64,000 bases of DNA from Roseofilum capinflatum BLCC-M114 (GCF_030068505.1 NZ_JAQOSO010000001.1:28428-92427), one strand, 5' to 3'. Shown: positions 8,801 to 18,572, counted from the first letter of the stretch. Translations and numbers: made by a program. The notes: generated by a model from the sequence alone, not told the origin.

Positions 8801-11633
8801 ATAAATCTCTATCTAATTTGCCGAGAATGATCTCTGGCTCATAACCAGGAGGAGGATTATAAATCCAGGTATATCGCAGATCTAAATCTTGGTTGAAGAC
8901 AACAATGGGAGAATTTTTTAGGGCAATTCTAAACCGTTCTTCGGCATAACGGAGGGCTTCATTGGCGGCTTGTAAATCTGCTGTGCGTTGAGTGACTTGA
9001 TCTTCTAGGGTTTGATTGAGATATTTGAGGGCTTCTTCGGCTTGCTTGCGATCGCTAATATCGGTAATACTGCCCACATACCCGATGATGTTCCCGTCCT
9101 CATCTACATCAGCAACGGCCTGGCCCACGACCCAAACGACTCGGCCATCTAGATGTTGAAAGCGATACTCAGAATAAAATGTGCGATTCTCCTCTACAGC
9201 TTGAGACCACTGGTGAAGCACCCATTCTGAATCCAGGGGATGGAGAGTTTGAGACCACCCTTCCATTATCGCTTCTTGTGGGCATAGACCGGTCATCTCA
9301 CACCAGCGATGATTGACGTATAAACATCGGCCTTGGTTATCTGTCTGAAAGATGCCCACAGGAGATGCACTGGCTAAGGTAGCATAGCGTTGTTGACTTT
9401 TTTTTAAGGCGGATTCTATCTCTCGCCGCTCTGTAATATCTCGACCGACGGCGTAAAAATAGGGTTCATCGGCTGGCATGGCTGTCCAAGCAATCCATCG
9501 ATAGGAGCCATCTTGAGCGCGATACCGATGTTCAAAGTTAACGGTGGGGACTCTAGAGGCGAGTTGCTGCACTTGAGCTTCGGTGGCGGCTAAGTCGTCG
9601 GGATGGACGAAATCTAATAAGGTACTTGATTGCAGTTGTTCTGGGCTATATCCCAAGAGTCCTTGAAAACGGGGATTGATGCGCTTAAAAGAACCGTCAA
9701 AGCCGATAATGCAAAAGAGATCGAGGGAAAGGTTAAAAAATTGGTTTAATTCTTCTGTGAGGCGATGTCGTTCTAGGACAGATGCGAGTAAATGGGCGAT
9801 CGCCTCTAAAAATTGCACTTCGTCCGGACTAAAATGGCGATGTTCCCTAGTATGCACGCCCAACACCCCAAAGGGATGCCCTAAACCGGGAATCAGGGTG
9901 GTTACGCCACTAATTACGCGCCCTTGATTGAGTAATACTGAACCGCGAAATCGGGTTTCTACCCGTAGGTCATCTACGACCACGGATTGGCCAGACCATA
10001 AGGTATACCCTAATTGGGTATTTTTGGCAGCACTGAGGGTTAGTTGTTCAAGGGAATGCTGAAGATCTTGATGGTGAACGGAGTTAAATCCATGGGCGGC
10101 TTTAATTTGAAATGCGGCTTGATTGGGCAAGAGTTCTAGCAGTTCTACATAGTCCACATCTAGGGTTTTGGCAATCTCCCGTACAATTTTATTCATTAGT
10201 ACCTGGAGGTTGGTGCTGGCGATCGCATCCTGGCTTAAATGGGTTAAGGTTTGTTGCTGGCGATCGCGCAACCGAAGCTGCATTTGCGCTTCCTGTCGTC
10301 GGCTTAAATCTATCCCTGTGATAATCACATGGGTAATCTTTCCCCGGTCGCGAAAAATCTGGTTTGACCACTCAATGCGGCGTTGTCCACTCTTTTGAGT
10401 CAGCCAATGGCCTTGATACATCTCCGTCGATTCTCCCCGAAGCGCTTGCTGAAGAACTTGTTTAATCTCAAGTTGCTCGGCGACTGGAATTAAAAATTCC
10501 CAAAATCGCTGACCTTGAGCTTGTTTTTCTCCATAACCACTCAAATGTTGACAGGTGTGATTAAAATAAATGATTTCACCGTGGCGATTCACCACAACGA
10601 CTAAGGCATCAACGGCATTAAGAATGGCGCGGGTAAAGTTGCGCTCTTGTTCTAAAGCGTACTGCATCCATTGATGTTCCCTCAGTTGGGTGGGTAAATC
10701 TTGGAACTGCAAGCTTTGTTTTAAGGCGATCGCCAATTGATCGGCTTGCTGTTTGAGAAATGCTTCATCGGGTCTAGACCAATGCCGAGGGGCGATCGCC
10801 TGCTGCGCGGTGAGCAGTCCCCAGAGATGATCCCCTTGGACAATGGGAACCACTAAGTTGGCTCTCACCTGAATTTGCCGTAAGAATTCCACATGACAAG
10901 GGGTTAACTCTCCGGACTCAATATCATGGGTAACTTGGGTGCGTCCATTTTGATAGGCTTTAAATAGATCTTCGCCAAAGTGAGGATCGGTAATCTTTCG
11001 ACCGAATAAGGATTGGCATAAGGGATTTACTGATTCAGCAATGACTGTGCCACCGCCATTGGGTTCAAAGCGATAAATTAACACCCGATCGCACTTTAAG
11101 CCTTGATGAATCTCTTTAACGGTGCGATTGAGAAGAGTCTGAAAGTCAATCTTGTGGCGATCATCGGGTTCTGTCTGTGTTGTTTGAAGTTGGGCCAATC
11201 CATAGTAAACGGCGATCGCATCTAGATTTTGTAGACTTTGTTGCAGTTTTTCCCCTAAGATCGCCCCCACGATCTCTCCCTGGCGATCGAGTATGGGCAA
11301 ATACCAAATCTGCTGCTCATGCATCAGTTTTGTCACTGCCCACAGATCTAAATCGGGTTGCCAAGTTAAACTCCAACTCTGGGCAGTCATCACCCGGTCA
11401 ATGGTAACCCCACCCCATTCCTGGCGATGGCGGCACATCTGATGATAATCGGATACCGTCACTACCCCTAGAACTTGTTGGTTGTCCCTGACCAGTAGAT
11501 AAGGATGAGAGGCTCGATGATCGCAACGGGCGATCGCCTCCTCCACCGTTAGATCCGGTGAAATCACGATCGGATGGCGATCGAGAACAGTTTCTAGACT
11601 GGGCAGTTGCAAAGAGACAGAAGCAAAGGACAT
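5841..11633 (-). CDS. Giant CBS/GAF/PAS multi-sensor histidine kinase
   Basis: This is a 1930-residue soluble sensor. Order of domains, roughly: two CBS motifs (15-130), GAF1 (160-310), PAS (330-450), GAF2 (460-625), a run of PAS/PAC domains with SDITDRKQ- or DITQRKQ-type ends (635-1290, with a short coiled coil near 880), GAF3 (1295-1460), two more PAS domains (1480-1720), then a HisKA_2-type dimerisation domain (EIHHRVKNNLLVVSNLLEFQ) and a C-terminal HATPase (NELLSNTLKHAF, DNGIGFPED). There are no membrane segments. GAF1 has DPHF and TPCHVEFL, resembling bilin-binding cyanobacteriochrome GAFs; GAF3 has PCLVEFL. It forms an operon with the receiver-kinase gene 3 nt downstream. The ligands or light response are unknown. 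Confidence 0.93.
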   Translation of the reverse strand: MSFASVSLQLPSLETVLDRHPIVISPDLTVEEAIARCDHRASHPYLLVRDNQQVLGVVTVSDYHQMCRHRQEWGGVTIDRVMTAQSWSLTWQPDLDLWAVTKLMHEQQIWYLPILDRQGEIVGAILGEKLQQSLQNLDAIAVYYGLAQLQTTQTEPDDRHKIDFQTLLNRTVKEIHQGLKCDRVLIYRFEPNGGGTVIAESVNPLCQSLFGRKITDPHFGEDLFKAYQNGRTQVTHDIESGELTPCHVEFLRQIQVRANLVVPIVQGDHLWGLLTAQQAIAPRHWSRPDEAFLKQQADQLAIALKQSLQFQDLPTQLREHQWMQYALEQERNFTRAILNAVDALVVVVNRHGEIIYFNHTCQHLSGYGEKQAQGQRFWEFLIPVAEQLEIKQVLQQALRGESTEMYQGHWLTQKSGQRRIEWSNQIFRDRGKITHVIITGIDLSRRQEAQMQLRLRDRQQQTLTHLSQDAIASTNLQVLMNKIVREIAKTLDVDYVELLELLPNQAAFQIKAAHGFNSVHHQDLQHSLEQLTLSAAKNTQLGYTLWSGQSVVVDDLRVETRFRGSVLLNQGRVISGVTTLIPGLGHPFGVLGVHTREHRHFSPDEVQFLEAIAHLLASVLERHRLTEELNQFFNLSLDLFCIIGFDGSFKRINPRFQGLLGYSPEQLQSSTLLDFVHPDDLAATEAQVQQLASRVPTVNFEHRYRAQDGSYRWIAWTAMPADEPYFYAVGRDITERREIESALKKSQQRYATLASASPVGIFQTDNQGRCLYVNHRWCEMTGLCPQEAIMEGWSQTLHPLDSEWVLHQWSQAVEENRTFYSEYRFQHLDGRVVWVVGQAVADVDEDGNIIGYVGSITDISDRKQAEEALKYLNQTLEDQVTQRTADLQAANEALRYAEERFRIALKNSPIVVFNQDLDLRYTWIYNPPPGYEPEIILGKLDRDLFVPEEGQKLEAIKQQVLDSKIGVREEIIVTNQGDFKCYDLTVDPLLNLDNQVIGVTCAALDITHRKKAELALQESERFIQRIADASPNILYIYDLEKQKNIYANKNIAVVLGYSPREIQDMGNSLFDQLMHPEDRPKVYQFHQNLMDTSDTEIWEIEYRMRDRQGQWHWFVSRDTIFTKDPQGKPIQILGAASDITQRKQVEEQLRLSERAISASSNGIVIVDAKQPDFPVISVNPAFERVTGYSAQDIIGKNCRILQGKDRHQDGLKIIRQALKNEESCTVVLRNYCKDGTLFWNRVTISPIHDDRGILTHYLGIQNNITEIKSAEERLLEKVKREELFGMITQRIRESLDLREILTTTVQEVKQLLLSDRVLVYRVLSNYTGQVIAEAVNPGWTRTLDQKFPEEIFPRECYNEYIAGKTYALSDVCHPNIRPCLVEFLQEFQVKSKIVVPIVQNNLLWGLLIVHQCDQIRQWKTEEVTLLKQIASQLAIAIQQSEYYQQLQTELKERIVAEKALLMSQQRIQYLLSSSPGILYSLRAHDSFDLTFVSDNAYDLIGYELLEMFEPNFWSDHLHPEDKNKIDHYGLKTLFKQGSYSHEYRFWHKEGRYIWIYDQLNLVRDENGSPLEIIGYWIDISDRKEIEQKLQETTSRLTSLISNLQLGVLVKDEHNKVALINQAFCDIFKTINCSNRLIGQKWGNIGDEFAPLFEHPEEISQNHQKIVANQEIVTNQEIQLADGRILEQNYVPILIDSVDRGHLWMYRDISDRKQAESRLVTSLQEKEVLLKEIHHRVKNNLLVVSNLLEFQADYVSDSSLIKVLEDSRSRIYSMALIHEKLYRSMTLDTINFGEYLEDLVHNLFESYNLENNRVTFDLNIEPVLLNIETAHPCGLIVNELLSNTLKHAFPQGRKGLVKITMYQQNNGQIVVEVADNGIGFPEDLDFRNVESLGMELVCTLTEQLEGEITLLRDHGTTFELRFLELKYRQRV

Positions 11634-11804
11634 AATTCAAATGCCAGAACAGTTCCAGCCGAAAGCCTGACCGATAGCAGGGAACAGTGGAGAGCGATCG
11701 CGGCAGTTCTCGCTCACTCCTATTTTGCTAGATCACTTACTCCATCATAGCCTCGAATACTGCTTCTGATTTCCAGCCTTCTGGGTTGTTAGCTTCATCC
11801 CTTC

Positions 11805-12191
11805 TCAGGTCTGGCTTAAGTCCGGTCGCAGTTTCTTGGCTCCCCTTAAATAGGGGTGGATGACATGACTTTCCCCTGGTAGGTAAGCATGAATTAGAAA
11901 TCGGATACAGTGGGTGAGAGCGCCTTCTACATGCATTTGTTGCACATCTAATAGGGGCACATGATCCCATCCTTCCCGTTGCCGGGCGATCGCTGCTGGA
12001 AACACTGCATCGAGATCGCGAGTAACTGAAAATGTGACGCTAATGAGTTGGTCAGGGCAAAGCTGGTTTTTTCGGTCTAGCTCATCGAGTAACTCAGTTA
12101 CTGCTGCTTGGATCGCCTCAACGGTATTTTCTTCTACTGTCGTTGCCCCACGAATTGCCCGGACTTGCCAACCCACGTTCCTCTTCTCCAT
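11805..12191 (-). CDS. aroH: Chorismate mutase, AroH type
   Basis: This 128-residue monofunctional chorismate mutase converts chorismate to prephenate for Phe/Tyr synthesis. AroH-class features are visible: VRAIRGATTVEENT near the N-terminus with the active-site Arg, SVTFSVTRDLDAVFPA, the VPLLDVQQMHVEGAL block with the active-site Glu, and CIRFLIH with the second key Arg. Length matches the Bacillus-type family. It lies 53 bp downstream of sppA in the same direction. The start at 12191 gives a short MEKRNVGWQ lead before the conserved beta strand. Confidence 0.95.
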   Translation of the reverse strand: MEKRNVGWQVRAIRGATTVEENTVEAIQAAVTELLDELDRKNQLCPDQLISVTFSVTRDLDAVFPAAIARQREGWDHVPLLDVQQMHVEGALTHCIRFLIHAYLPGESHVIHPYLRGAKKLRPDLSQT

Positions 12192-12244
12192 GCTTAGTAA
12201 TTAGTGCTGGTCTGGTTTGGATACAGAAAAAATCACTCCTTCTA

Positions 12245-13066
12245 TCAAGGTCGATACAACCATAACGGCAAGCCATTGGTTGATGCCTCAAACTCTAACC
12301 AGTCCATGGCAGCCGGCAATCCTGATTTTACCCGATTATCGCCATTAATAATTCGACTCCATAAAGGTTTAGGTTCTTCGATGGTTTTACACTCGGTTTT
12401 CTGGGGGTCAAGGCCGACTAATTCGGCTAACCACAGACGAGCGTCTTCTTCGGTTCCCAGGCGATCGACTACGCCTAATTCTAAGGCCTGTTGACCGGTA
12501 AAAATACGACCATCGGCAAAACTTTTGACGCGATCGACTTCTAGCTTCCGGGATTCGGCCACGGTTTGCACAAACTGCTGATAACTGGTATCGATCATCT
12601 GTTGCAGAATGTCCTGTTCTTCCTGGGTTAATTCTCGGTCAAAGGCCAAGATATCTTTGTAGGGGCCCGATTTGACCACCTTGAAGGAGACTCCAATTTT
12701 ATCTAAGAGGCGCTCTAAATTATTTCCGCGCAAAATTACACCAATGCTACCTGTAATTGTACCCGGATTAGAGACGATATGCTCGGCTCCCATGCCAATA
12801 TACACACCACCAGAGGCAGAAATATTACCAAAACTAGCCACGACTTTGATTTTCTCTCGCAGTCGCATTAAGGCGGCGTAAATTTCCTGGGAATCTCCCA
12901 CGGTTCCCCCAGGGGAATCAATCCGCAGCAGGAGAGCCGGGTATTTTTTCTCTTCCACCGTCTTTAGGGCTTCTAAAACCCGTTTGCGCGTTCCAGAGGC
13001 GATCGCCCCATTAATTTCAATCCGAGCAATTTGCTTGCGTGCTTTTGACTTAAAAAACCAAATCAT
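12245..13066 (-). CDS. sppA: Signal peptide peptidase SppA (S49), short form
   Basis: This 273-residue protein has a single S49 domain. RIDSPGGTVGDSQEIY lies at about residues 50-65, NISASGGVYIGM has the nucleophile Ser at about residue 85, and KSGPYKDILAFDRELTQEE carries the general-base Lys region. The C-terminal part (DGRIFTGQQALELGVVDRLG) is typical. No strong N-terminal membrane anchor is evident. The family degrades cleaved signal peptides; a cyanobacterial SppA has been linked to light acclimation. It is followed by aroH, probably in the same transcript. Confidence 0.93.
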   Translation of the reverse strand: MIWFFKSKARKQIARIEINGAIASGTRKRVLEALKTVEEKKYPALLLRIDSPGGTVGDSQEIYAALMRLREKIKVVASFGNISASGGVYIGMGAEHIVSNPGTITGSIGVILRGNNLERLLDKIGVSFKVVKSGPYKDILAFDRELTQEEQDILQQMIDTSYQQFVQTVAESRKLEVDRVKSFADGRIFTGQQALELGVVDRLGTEEDARLWLAELVGLDPQKTECKTIEEPKPLWSRIINGDNRVKSGLPAAMDWLEFEASTNGLPLWLYRP

Positions 13067-13264
13067 AATTAACCTAGATGTTGACAGAGAACAAGACCGG
13101 CCAGCTCCCTTAATCCATTATCTCCTAACCCCCTCCTCCGTGAGCGATGGCCCAAAGGCGATCGCTTCACAAATCTACATAGATTACAATATCTCTTAAC
13201 TCTTTGCCAAGGGAGCATCTAGCTCTAAGCTCTACCTTGGCTTGCTGCCCTCAACTGTGGAAAC

Positions 13265-14281
13265 ATGCAACTCAAACCCATCAACCGTCCATCCTCTTGG
13301 CTCTTCTCTCTCCTCCTGATTTCCCCCTTCTTCTTCTGGGGAACTGCCATGGTGGCCATGAAAGGTTCCCTCCCCCACACCACCCCCTTCTTTATCGCCA
13401 CCCTGCGCCTGGTTCCTGCGGGAATCCTGATCCTGCTGGCGGGTTGGCTCACCCAACGGCCCCAACCCCAAGGCGTTAAAGCCTGGTTATGGATTAGTCT
13501 GTTTGCCCTCATCGATGGAACCCTGTTTCAAGGCTTTCTCGCCCAAGGATTAGTCAGAACCAATGCCGGACTTGGCTCGGTGATGATTGACTCCCAACCC
13601 CTGGCTGTAGCGCTGATGGCTGCCTGGTTATTCGGAGAAACCATCGGTTGGTGGGGGGCATTGGGCTTAATTCTAGGTATCAGTGGCATTAGTCTAATTG
13701 GATTGCCCGATGAATGGATATTAGGCGGATTTCCGGTGCAAGAGTTGCCCAGTTTCACCCAGATTTTCCAGAACGGACAAGGCTTAATGCTCTTTGCCGC
13801 CCTATCTATGGCCATGGGAACGATTCTGATCCGCTATGTGAGTCGCCATGCCGATCCCCTGATGGCTACGGGTTGGCATATGATCTTGGGCGGACTCCCC
13901 CTGATGCTCGGCTCTGGCCTTTGGGAAACTCATCAATGGGATCACCTGTTTCTGAGTGATTGGATGGCGATCGCCTATTCCACAGTTTTCGGCAGTGCGA
14001 TCGCCTATGGACTCTTCTTTTACTTTGCCTCCTCCGGCAACCTCACCAGCTTTAGCTCCCTCACCTTCCTCACCCCCGTCTTTGCCCTCCTGTTTGGTAA
14101 TCTGATCCTCGAAGAAGTCCTGAGTCCCTTACAATGGCTAGGAGTTGTCTTAACCCTAATTAGCATCTACCTCGTCAACCAACGGGAAATCCTTGCGGCC
14201 AAATTTAACTTAAAATTTTCTCCGAACTCGGATGCCTCCCTAGGTTCACTCTCTGTAGAAATCGACGAGAAGAATCCCTAA
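13265..14281 (+). CDS. DMT-superfamily (EamA) exporter
   Basis: This 338-residue integral membrane protein has two EamA repeats, each of about five helices: the first about 15-145 (starting FFFWGTAMVAMKG), the second about 175-310 (ending LQWLGVVLTLISIYLVN). The PxxxATLRxxPAG-like sequence after helix 1 is typical of drug/metabolite transporters. The C-terminal tail of about 25 residues is hydrophilic. Substrate cannot be inferred. It is divergent from sppA; the ATG at 13265 immediately precedes the first helix. Confidence 0.9.
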   Translation: MQLKPINRPSSWLFSLLLISPFFFWGTAMVAMKGSLPHTTPFFIATLRLVPAGILILLAGWLTQRPQPQGVKAWLWISLFALIDGTLFQGFLAQGLVRTNAGLGSVMIDSQPLAVALMAAWLFGETIGWWGALGLILGISGISLIGLPDEWILGGFPVQELPSFTQIFQNGQGLMLFAALSMAMGTILIRYVSRHADPLMATGWHMILGGLPLMLGSGLWETHQWDHLFLSDWMAIAYSTVFGSAIAYGLFFYFASSGNLTSFSSLTFLTPVFALLFGNLILEEVLSPLQWLGVVLTLISIYLVNQREILAAKFNLKFSPNSDASLGSLSVEIDEKNP

Positions 14282-14391
14282 ATACCTATTTTTGCCATGG
14301 TACAATCCCCTTAAATTGCTCCGTCCCCTTCCGAGCATCTGCTGAATCCCTCCCCCTTCCCAGAGCATAGCCCGCCCATTATCAAGGGCCG

Positions 14392-16017
14392 ATGCTTGCC
14401 ACCCAGAGCAATCCAAGGTATCACAGACTCATAGATCCTCAATTCATACACTCTGTCTACCGGCAGTGGCTTACTCTAATGTCCTATCGCCTCTCCCTAT
14501 GTATTTTTAGTACCCTTGCCAGTCTAGGAATCATCAATTCTGGGACGGCGATCGCCCTCTCTCCCCCTAAAGAAAGCCAAGCGATCGTACTGGCCCAAGC
14601 CTCCGAAAATGTCTGCGATCGGGGTCTAGAATTAGCCCAGCAAGCCAATCAAGCTGGAAAAGTGGCCACCACTGCCGGTCAATGGACTCAAATTTCCCAG
14701 CAGTGGCAACAAGCGGCTGACCTGATGGCTCAAGTGCCCTCAGACGATGACTGTTATGAAAAAGCCCAAGAAAGAATAGACTTTTATCGCAATAACAGCC
14801 AAATTGCCCTGGAAGAAGCGGAAAAAAGCCGCACCCCTAGACCCCTGCTCTCCCTAGGCGCTCAGGGAGAAGCGGTGAGGGAACTTCAGCAACAGCTTAC
14901 AGACTTGGGTTATTTCCAAGGTGAAATAGATGGGATTTATGACCAAACGACTCAGGATGCGGCGATCGCCTTCCAAAGCGCCCAAGGTTTAACTGCTGAT
15001 GGTCAAGTGGGTCAAAATACTTGGGATCGGTTAGACTCTGCCATCATTACTCAGATGACCCGTGAAACCGACAGCGAAGAACGTGAATCAGAGAAAGACA
15101 AAACTAACCAAAAACCCTCTAAACAACAAGGAATAATCGGTTGGGTGATGATGGGGTTAGGAGGCTTAACTGTTTTAGGAGGAACCGTTTTTATCCTCCT
15201 GAAACTGCTCAATCGAGGGGTTGAAGAAGACGATGAATTTGAAGAGGAAGAGGACGAAGCCGATCGAGACAGGGTTGATCCAGTGCCCGATTCCTCAGCA
15301 CCGGAACTAATGCCTTCTCTCGCTCAAGCGGCTCTAGAAAAATTTCGCAATGGCAAATTAGAGTCTGACCATCAAGAAACCGAATCGAAAAGCATTTCTG
15401 AAGATCCATCGGAACAAGTTTCCCCAGAAAAACCTGCCCATCCAGAACTCGAAAAAGAACCTGAATCTCCTGAAGAAACTACACCAGAATCGGAAAAAAA
15501 CAATCAGCTTTTACCGGTTAACGAAACCACCCGTTTGCCCAAGCTCACCATTGTTGAGGATCTGATTCAAGACTTAGAAAGTGCCGATCCTCAAAAGCGC
15601 CGCCAAGCCATTTGGGAATTGGGACAACGGGGTAATTCTTTAGCCGTCAAACCGTTGTTAAATTTACTCTTCGATTCCGATTCGGGACAGCGAACTTTGA
15701 TTTTATCCGCTCTATCGGAAATTGGTGTAAAAACTATTAAACCGATGAATCGGGCATTATCCTTATCCTTACAAGATGATAATCCAGAAGTGAGAAAAAA
15801 TGCCATTCGAGATTTTACTCGTATGTATGAGTTGATTTCTACTGTTAGCCATATGATGTGTCATGCTGTAGACGATCCGGATGAGGAAGTTCAAGAAGTC
15901 GCGGAGTGGGCTGTCTTGCAATTACGACGCATTAGCGCCATGTCCAATCAGGTGAAACTTAAAAAGAGGAATTCTTCGGATTCATCGGAGGATTTTTTGG
16001 ACGATGAGGATTACTAG
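14392..16017 (+). CDS. Peptidoglycan-binding / HEAT-repeat membrane protein
   Basis: This 541-residue protein joins several modules. An N-terminal signal sequence is best read from the internal ATG at 14479 (MSYRLSLCIFSTLASLG), so the true start may be there. Next come a helical region with two cysteines, a PG_binding_1 domain (about 160-222: GEAVRELQQQLTDLGYFQG, then GIYDQTTQDAAIAFQ), a transmembrane helix (about 247-270), a long acidic Glu/Asp/Pro linker (about 275-385) and a C-terminal HEAT-like repeat region (about 388-505). This suggests an envelope protein with the PG domain outside and the HEAT part in the cytoplasm. Function is unknown. Confidence 0.85.
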   Translation: MLATQSNPRYHRLIDPQFIHSVYRQWLTLMSYRLSLCIFSTLASLGIINSGTAIALSPPKESQAIVLAQASENVCDRGLELAQQANQAGKVATTAGQWTQISQQWQQAADLMAQVPSDDDCYEKAQERIDFYRNNSQIALEEAEKSRTPRPLLSLGAQGEAVRELQQQLTDLGYFQGEIDGIYDQTTQDAAIAFQSAQGLTADGQVGQNTWDRLDSAIITQMTRETDSEERESEKDKTNQKPSKQQGIIGWVMMGLGGLTVLGGTVFILLKLLNRGVEEDDEFEEEEDEADRDRVDPVPDSSAPELMPSLAQAALEKFRNGKLESDHQETESKSISEDPSEQVSPEKPAHPELEKEPESPEETTPESEKNNQLLPVNETTRLPKLTIVEDLIQDLESADPQKRRQAIWELGQRGNSLAVKPLLNLLFDSDSGQRTLILSALSEIGVKTIKPMNRALSLSLQDDNPEVRKNAIRDFTRMYELISTVSHMMCHAVDDPDEEVQEVAEWAVLQLRRISAMSNQVKLKKRNSSDSSEDFLDDEDY

Positions 16018-16045
16018 GTTATTGAATTGAAAGGTGGTCTACATT

Positions 16046-16780
16046 TTAAGCTTGCTGATGGGAAGCGTGTAACTCATCTAAATTTAAATGGGACTGAACC
16101 ACTTGCCCATCTCTAAACCAAATGATGCGGTTGGTTAACCGAGCCACATCAGGTTCATGGGTTACCATAACTACTGTCATGCCATCTTGGTTTAATTGGG
16201 TAAAGATATTCATGACTTCTTCGGTGGTTTTGGTGTCTAATGCACCCGTTGGCTCATCTGCAAGCAAGACGACAGGACGATTGACGATCGCCCTGGCGAT
16301 CGCCACCCGTTGCTGCTGTCCTCCAGAGAGTTGATTGGGTCTATTTTGCATTCGATTGTCCAAACCCACTTGTTTCAAGGCTTCCGCCGCTTTATCTCGA
16401 CGTTCTCGCCCTTTCACCCCCGCATAAACCATGGGCAACATCACATTTTCTAGGGCGGTTAATTGGGCTAATAAATGAAATTGCTGAAACACAAACCCTA
16501 GTTTTTGATTGCGAATGGCAGAAAGTTCCTTTTTGGGTAACTGAGCCACATCCGTACCATCTAAGTAATACTGTCCGCTACTGGGACGGTCTAAACAGCC
16601 GATAATATTCATGGCGGTGGATTTTCCTGACCCAGAGGGGCCCATAATGGCGCAATATTCCCCCGCTTGAATACTTAAACTGACATCGGCGATCGCCTGA
16701 ACTTCTACATCCCCCATCTGATAGACTTTAGAGATATGTTCTAAGCGAATAATATCTTTTTTTTCTAATTCTTGGTTCAT
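16046..16780 (-). CDS. ABC transporter ATP-binding protein, MacB/LolD type
   Basis: With the start at 16780 the protein has 244 residues. The frame extends 21 codons further upstream, but that would overlap prfC and add nothing conserved. It has Walker A GPSGSGKST, Q-loop FQQF, signature LSGGQQQR, Walker B VVLLADEPTGALD and H-loop VTHEPD. The order of motifs is that of the MacB/DevA/LolD class, which powers extrusion of lipoproteins, peptides or glycolipids. No permease gene is adjacent; the partner must be elsewhere. It lies 25 bp after prfC in the same direction. Confidence 0.93.
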   Translation of the reverse strand: MNQELEKKDIIRLEHISKVYQMGDVEVQAIADVSLSIQAGEYCAIMGPSGSGKSTAMNIIGCLDRPSSGQYYLDGTDVAQLPKKELSAIRNQKLGFVFQQFHLLAQLTALENVMLPMVYAGVKGRERRDKAAEALKQVGLDNRMQNRPNQLSGGQQQRVAIARAIVNRPVVLLADEPTGALDTKTTEEVMNIFTQLNQDGMTVVMVTHEPDVARLTNRIIWFRDGQVVQSHLNLDELHASHQQA

Positions 16781-16805
16781 GGATTTTAGAGCGCTCGGCG
16801 CTATA

Positions 16806-18425
16806 TTAATTGGATTGCCCAGAGGATAGAGGAGCGATCGCACTCAATCTCAGATCCGGATGATCGCCCTGGACTTGCTGCAAGTTCCACTCATTCTTAA
16901 ACAACAGCACCGGTCGATCCCAATTATCCTTAACTGTCATCGTATTAAACAACCGCCCCATCTGGTCTAAAAAGTCCCAGCCATTGAGTACCCATCGCGC
17001 TACCGAATAGGATAATAACTCCGTGCGAGTCTCTACCCCATATTCATTCAGCAGGCGAAATTGCACTACCTCAAATTGCAACTGACCGACAGCCGCTAAA
17101 ATGGGGTCGCGCTTAGATTCATCACTAGAATACATAATCTGTACGGCTCCCTCTTCCCGCAATTGGGTGACCCCTTTGTGGAATTGCTTAAATTTGGAGG
17201 GATTGGGGTTTCTCAAATAGGCAAATAATTCGGGTGAAAAACAAGGAATGCCTTCATATTCCACTTTTTTACCCGTATAAATCGTATCGCCGATCGCAAA
17301 CACCCCTGGATTATTCAACCCAATCACATCCCCTGGATAAGCCACCTCTACCGAGCCTCGGTCTTGAGCAAACAGTTTTTGAGGACGCGAGAGGCGCACG
17401 GTTTTCCCGGTACGAGCATGACTCACCGTCATATCCTTTTCAAATTTCCCGGTACAAACGCGCACAAATGCCACGCGATCGCGGTGTTTCGGGTCCATAT
17501 TTGCCTGTAGCTTAAACACAAAGCCCGTAAACTCTGGATATTCTGGAGACATCAACCCCTCCGAGCTTTTGCGATCTCCGGGTTTCAGGGCGTATTGTAA
17601 AAAGGCATCCAAAAAGAGCTGCACGCCGAAATTGGTCATGGCGCTCCCAAAAAATACTGGCGTTAATTCTCCTGCGTGGATCTCGTCTAAGTCAAACTCT
17701 GACCCCAAGCCATCGAGTAATTCCAAATCTTCCTTAAGCTGATAATACAAATCCTGGTCTAATAATTCCTCAATGCGCGGATCGCCCAAGCGAATCATGG
17801 TATCCTTTGCGGCTTGTTTACCATGGGCATTGCGTTCAAACAAATGAATTTCCTGGGTATGGCGATCGTACACCCCTTGGAAGCGATCGCCCGTTCCAAT
17901 CGGCCAATTCACCGGATAAGTTTTTAACCCCAACTCCTGCTCAATTTCGTCCAATAACTCCAGAGGTTCGCGGGTGGGGCGATCCATCTTATTAAAAAAC
18001 GTAAAAATCGGAATTCTCCGCATCCGACAAACTTCAAACAGCTTACGGGTTTGTGGCTCCAACCCCTTCGCCGCATCCTCCAACATCACCGCATTATCCG
18101 CCGCCGCCAACGTCCGATAAGTATCTTCACTAAAATCCTGGTGTCCCGGCGTATCCAACAAATTAATCTGACAGTCCTGATACTGAAACTGCAACACCGT
18201 CGAAGTAATCGAAATTCCCCTCTGTTGCTCCATAGCCATCCAGTCCGATGTCGCTCGGCGCTGACTTGCCCTAGCCTTCACTGCCCCCGCTTCATGAATT
18301 GCCCCTCCATAGAGGAGCAATTTTTCCGTTAACGTAGTTTTACCCGCGTCAGGGTGAGAAATAATCGCAAAGTTGCGCCGGCCATCAACCGCGTTTTGAA
18401 TTTCCGTAGACAGATCGGTAGACAT
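16806..18425 (-). CDS. prfC: Peptide chain release factor 3
   Basis: This 539-residue translational GTPase recycles RF1/RF2 after termination. G1 is [14 protein letters not shown]2 lies around [11 protein letters not shown]3 is [11 protein letters not shown] and G4 is NKMDR. Domains II and III follow ([18 protein letters not shown], then [13 protein letters not shown]). The start at 18425 ([19 protein letters not shown]) is preferred over a frame four codons longer. It is probably cotranscribed with the ABC ATPase downstream. Confidence 0.96.
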   Translation of the reverse strand: MSTDLSTEIQNAVDGRRNFAIISHPDAGKTTLTEKLLLYGGAIHEAGAVKARASQRRATSDWMAMEQQRGISITSTVLQFQYQDCQINLLDTPGHQDFSEDTYRTLAAADNAVMLEDAAKGLEPQTRKLFEVCRMRRIPIFTFFNKMDRPTREPLELLDEIEQELGLKTYPVNWPIGTGDRFQGVYDRHTQEIHLFERNAHGKQAAKDTMIRLGDPRIEELLDQDLYYQLKEDLELLDGLGSEFDLDEIHAGELTPVFFGSAMTNFGVQLFLDAFLQYALKPGDRKSSEGLMSPEYPEFTGFVFKLQANMDPKHRDRVAFVRVCTGKFEKDMTVSHARTGKTVRLSRPQKLFAQDRGSVEVAYPGDVIGLNNPGVFAIGDTIYTGKKVEYEGIPCFSPELFAYLRNPNPSKFKQFHKGVTQLREEGAVQIMYSSDESKRDPILAAVGQLQFEVVQFRLLNEYGVETRTELLSYSVARWVLNGWDFLDQMGRLFNTMTVKDNWDRPVLLFKNEWNLQQVQGDHPDLRLSAIAPLSSGQSN

Positions 18426-18572
18426 TAGGAATAACAATGAACAACATAGTTAGAACAAGAGCGACCTATGGCATTGTATCTTTACCGTAAAAAACACTAT
18501 AGGCCAAAGATCTATCATAATCCATGGAGAAAGCAATTGAGGAGTTGCCAACCATTTCTTCATCTTTCTAAT

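Noticed and set aside
10168..10398. Several frames of 60-83 codons on the plus strand opposite the giant kinase
   Set aside because: They are shadows of the long minus-strand coding region, without ribosome-binding sites or recognisable products.
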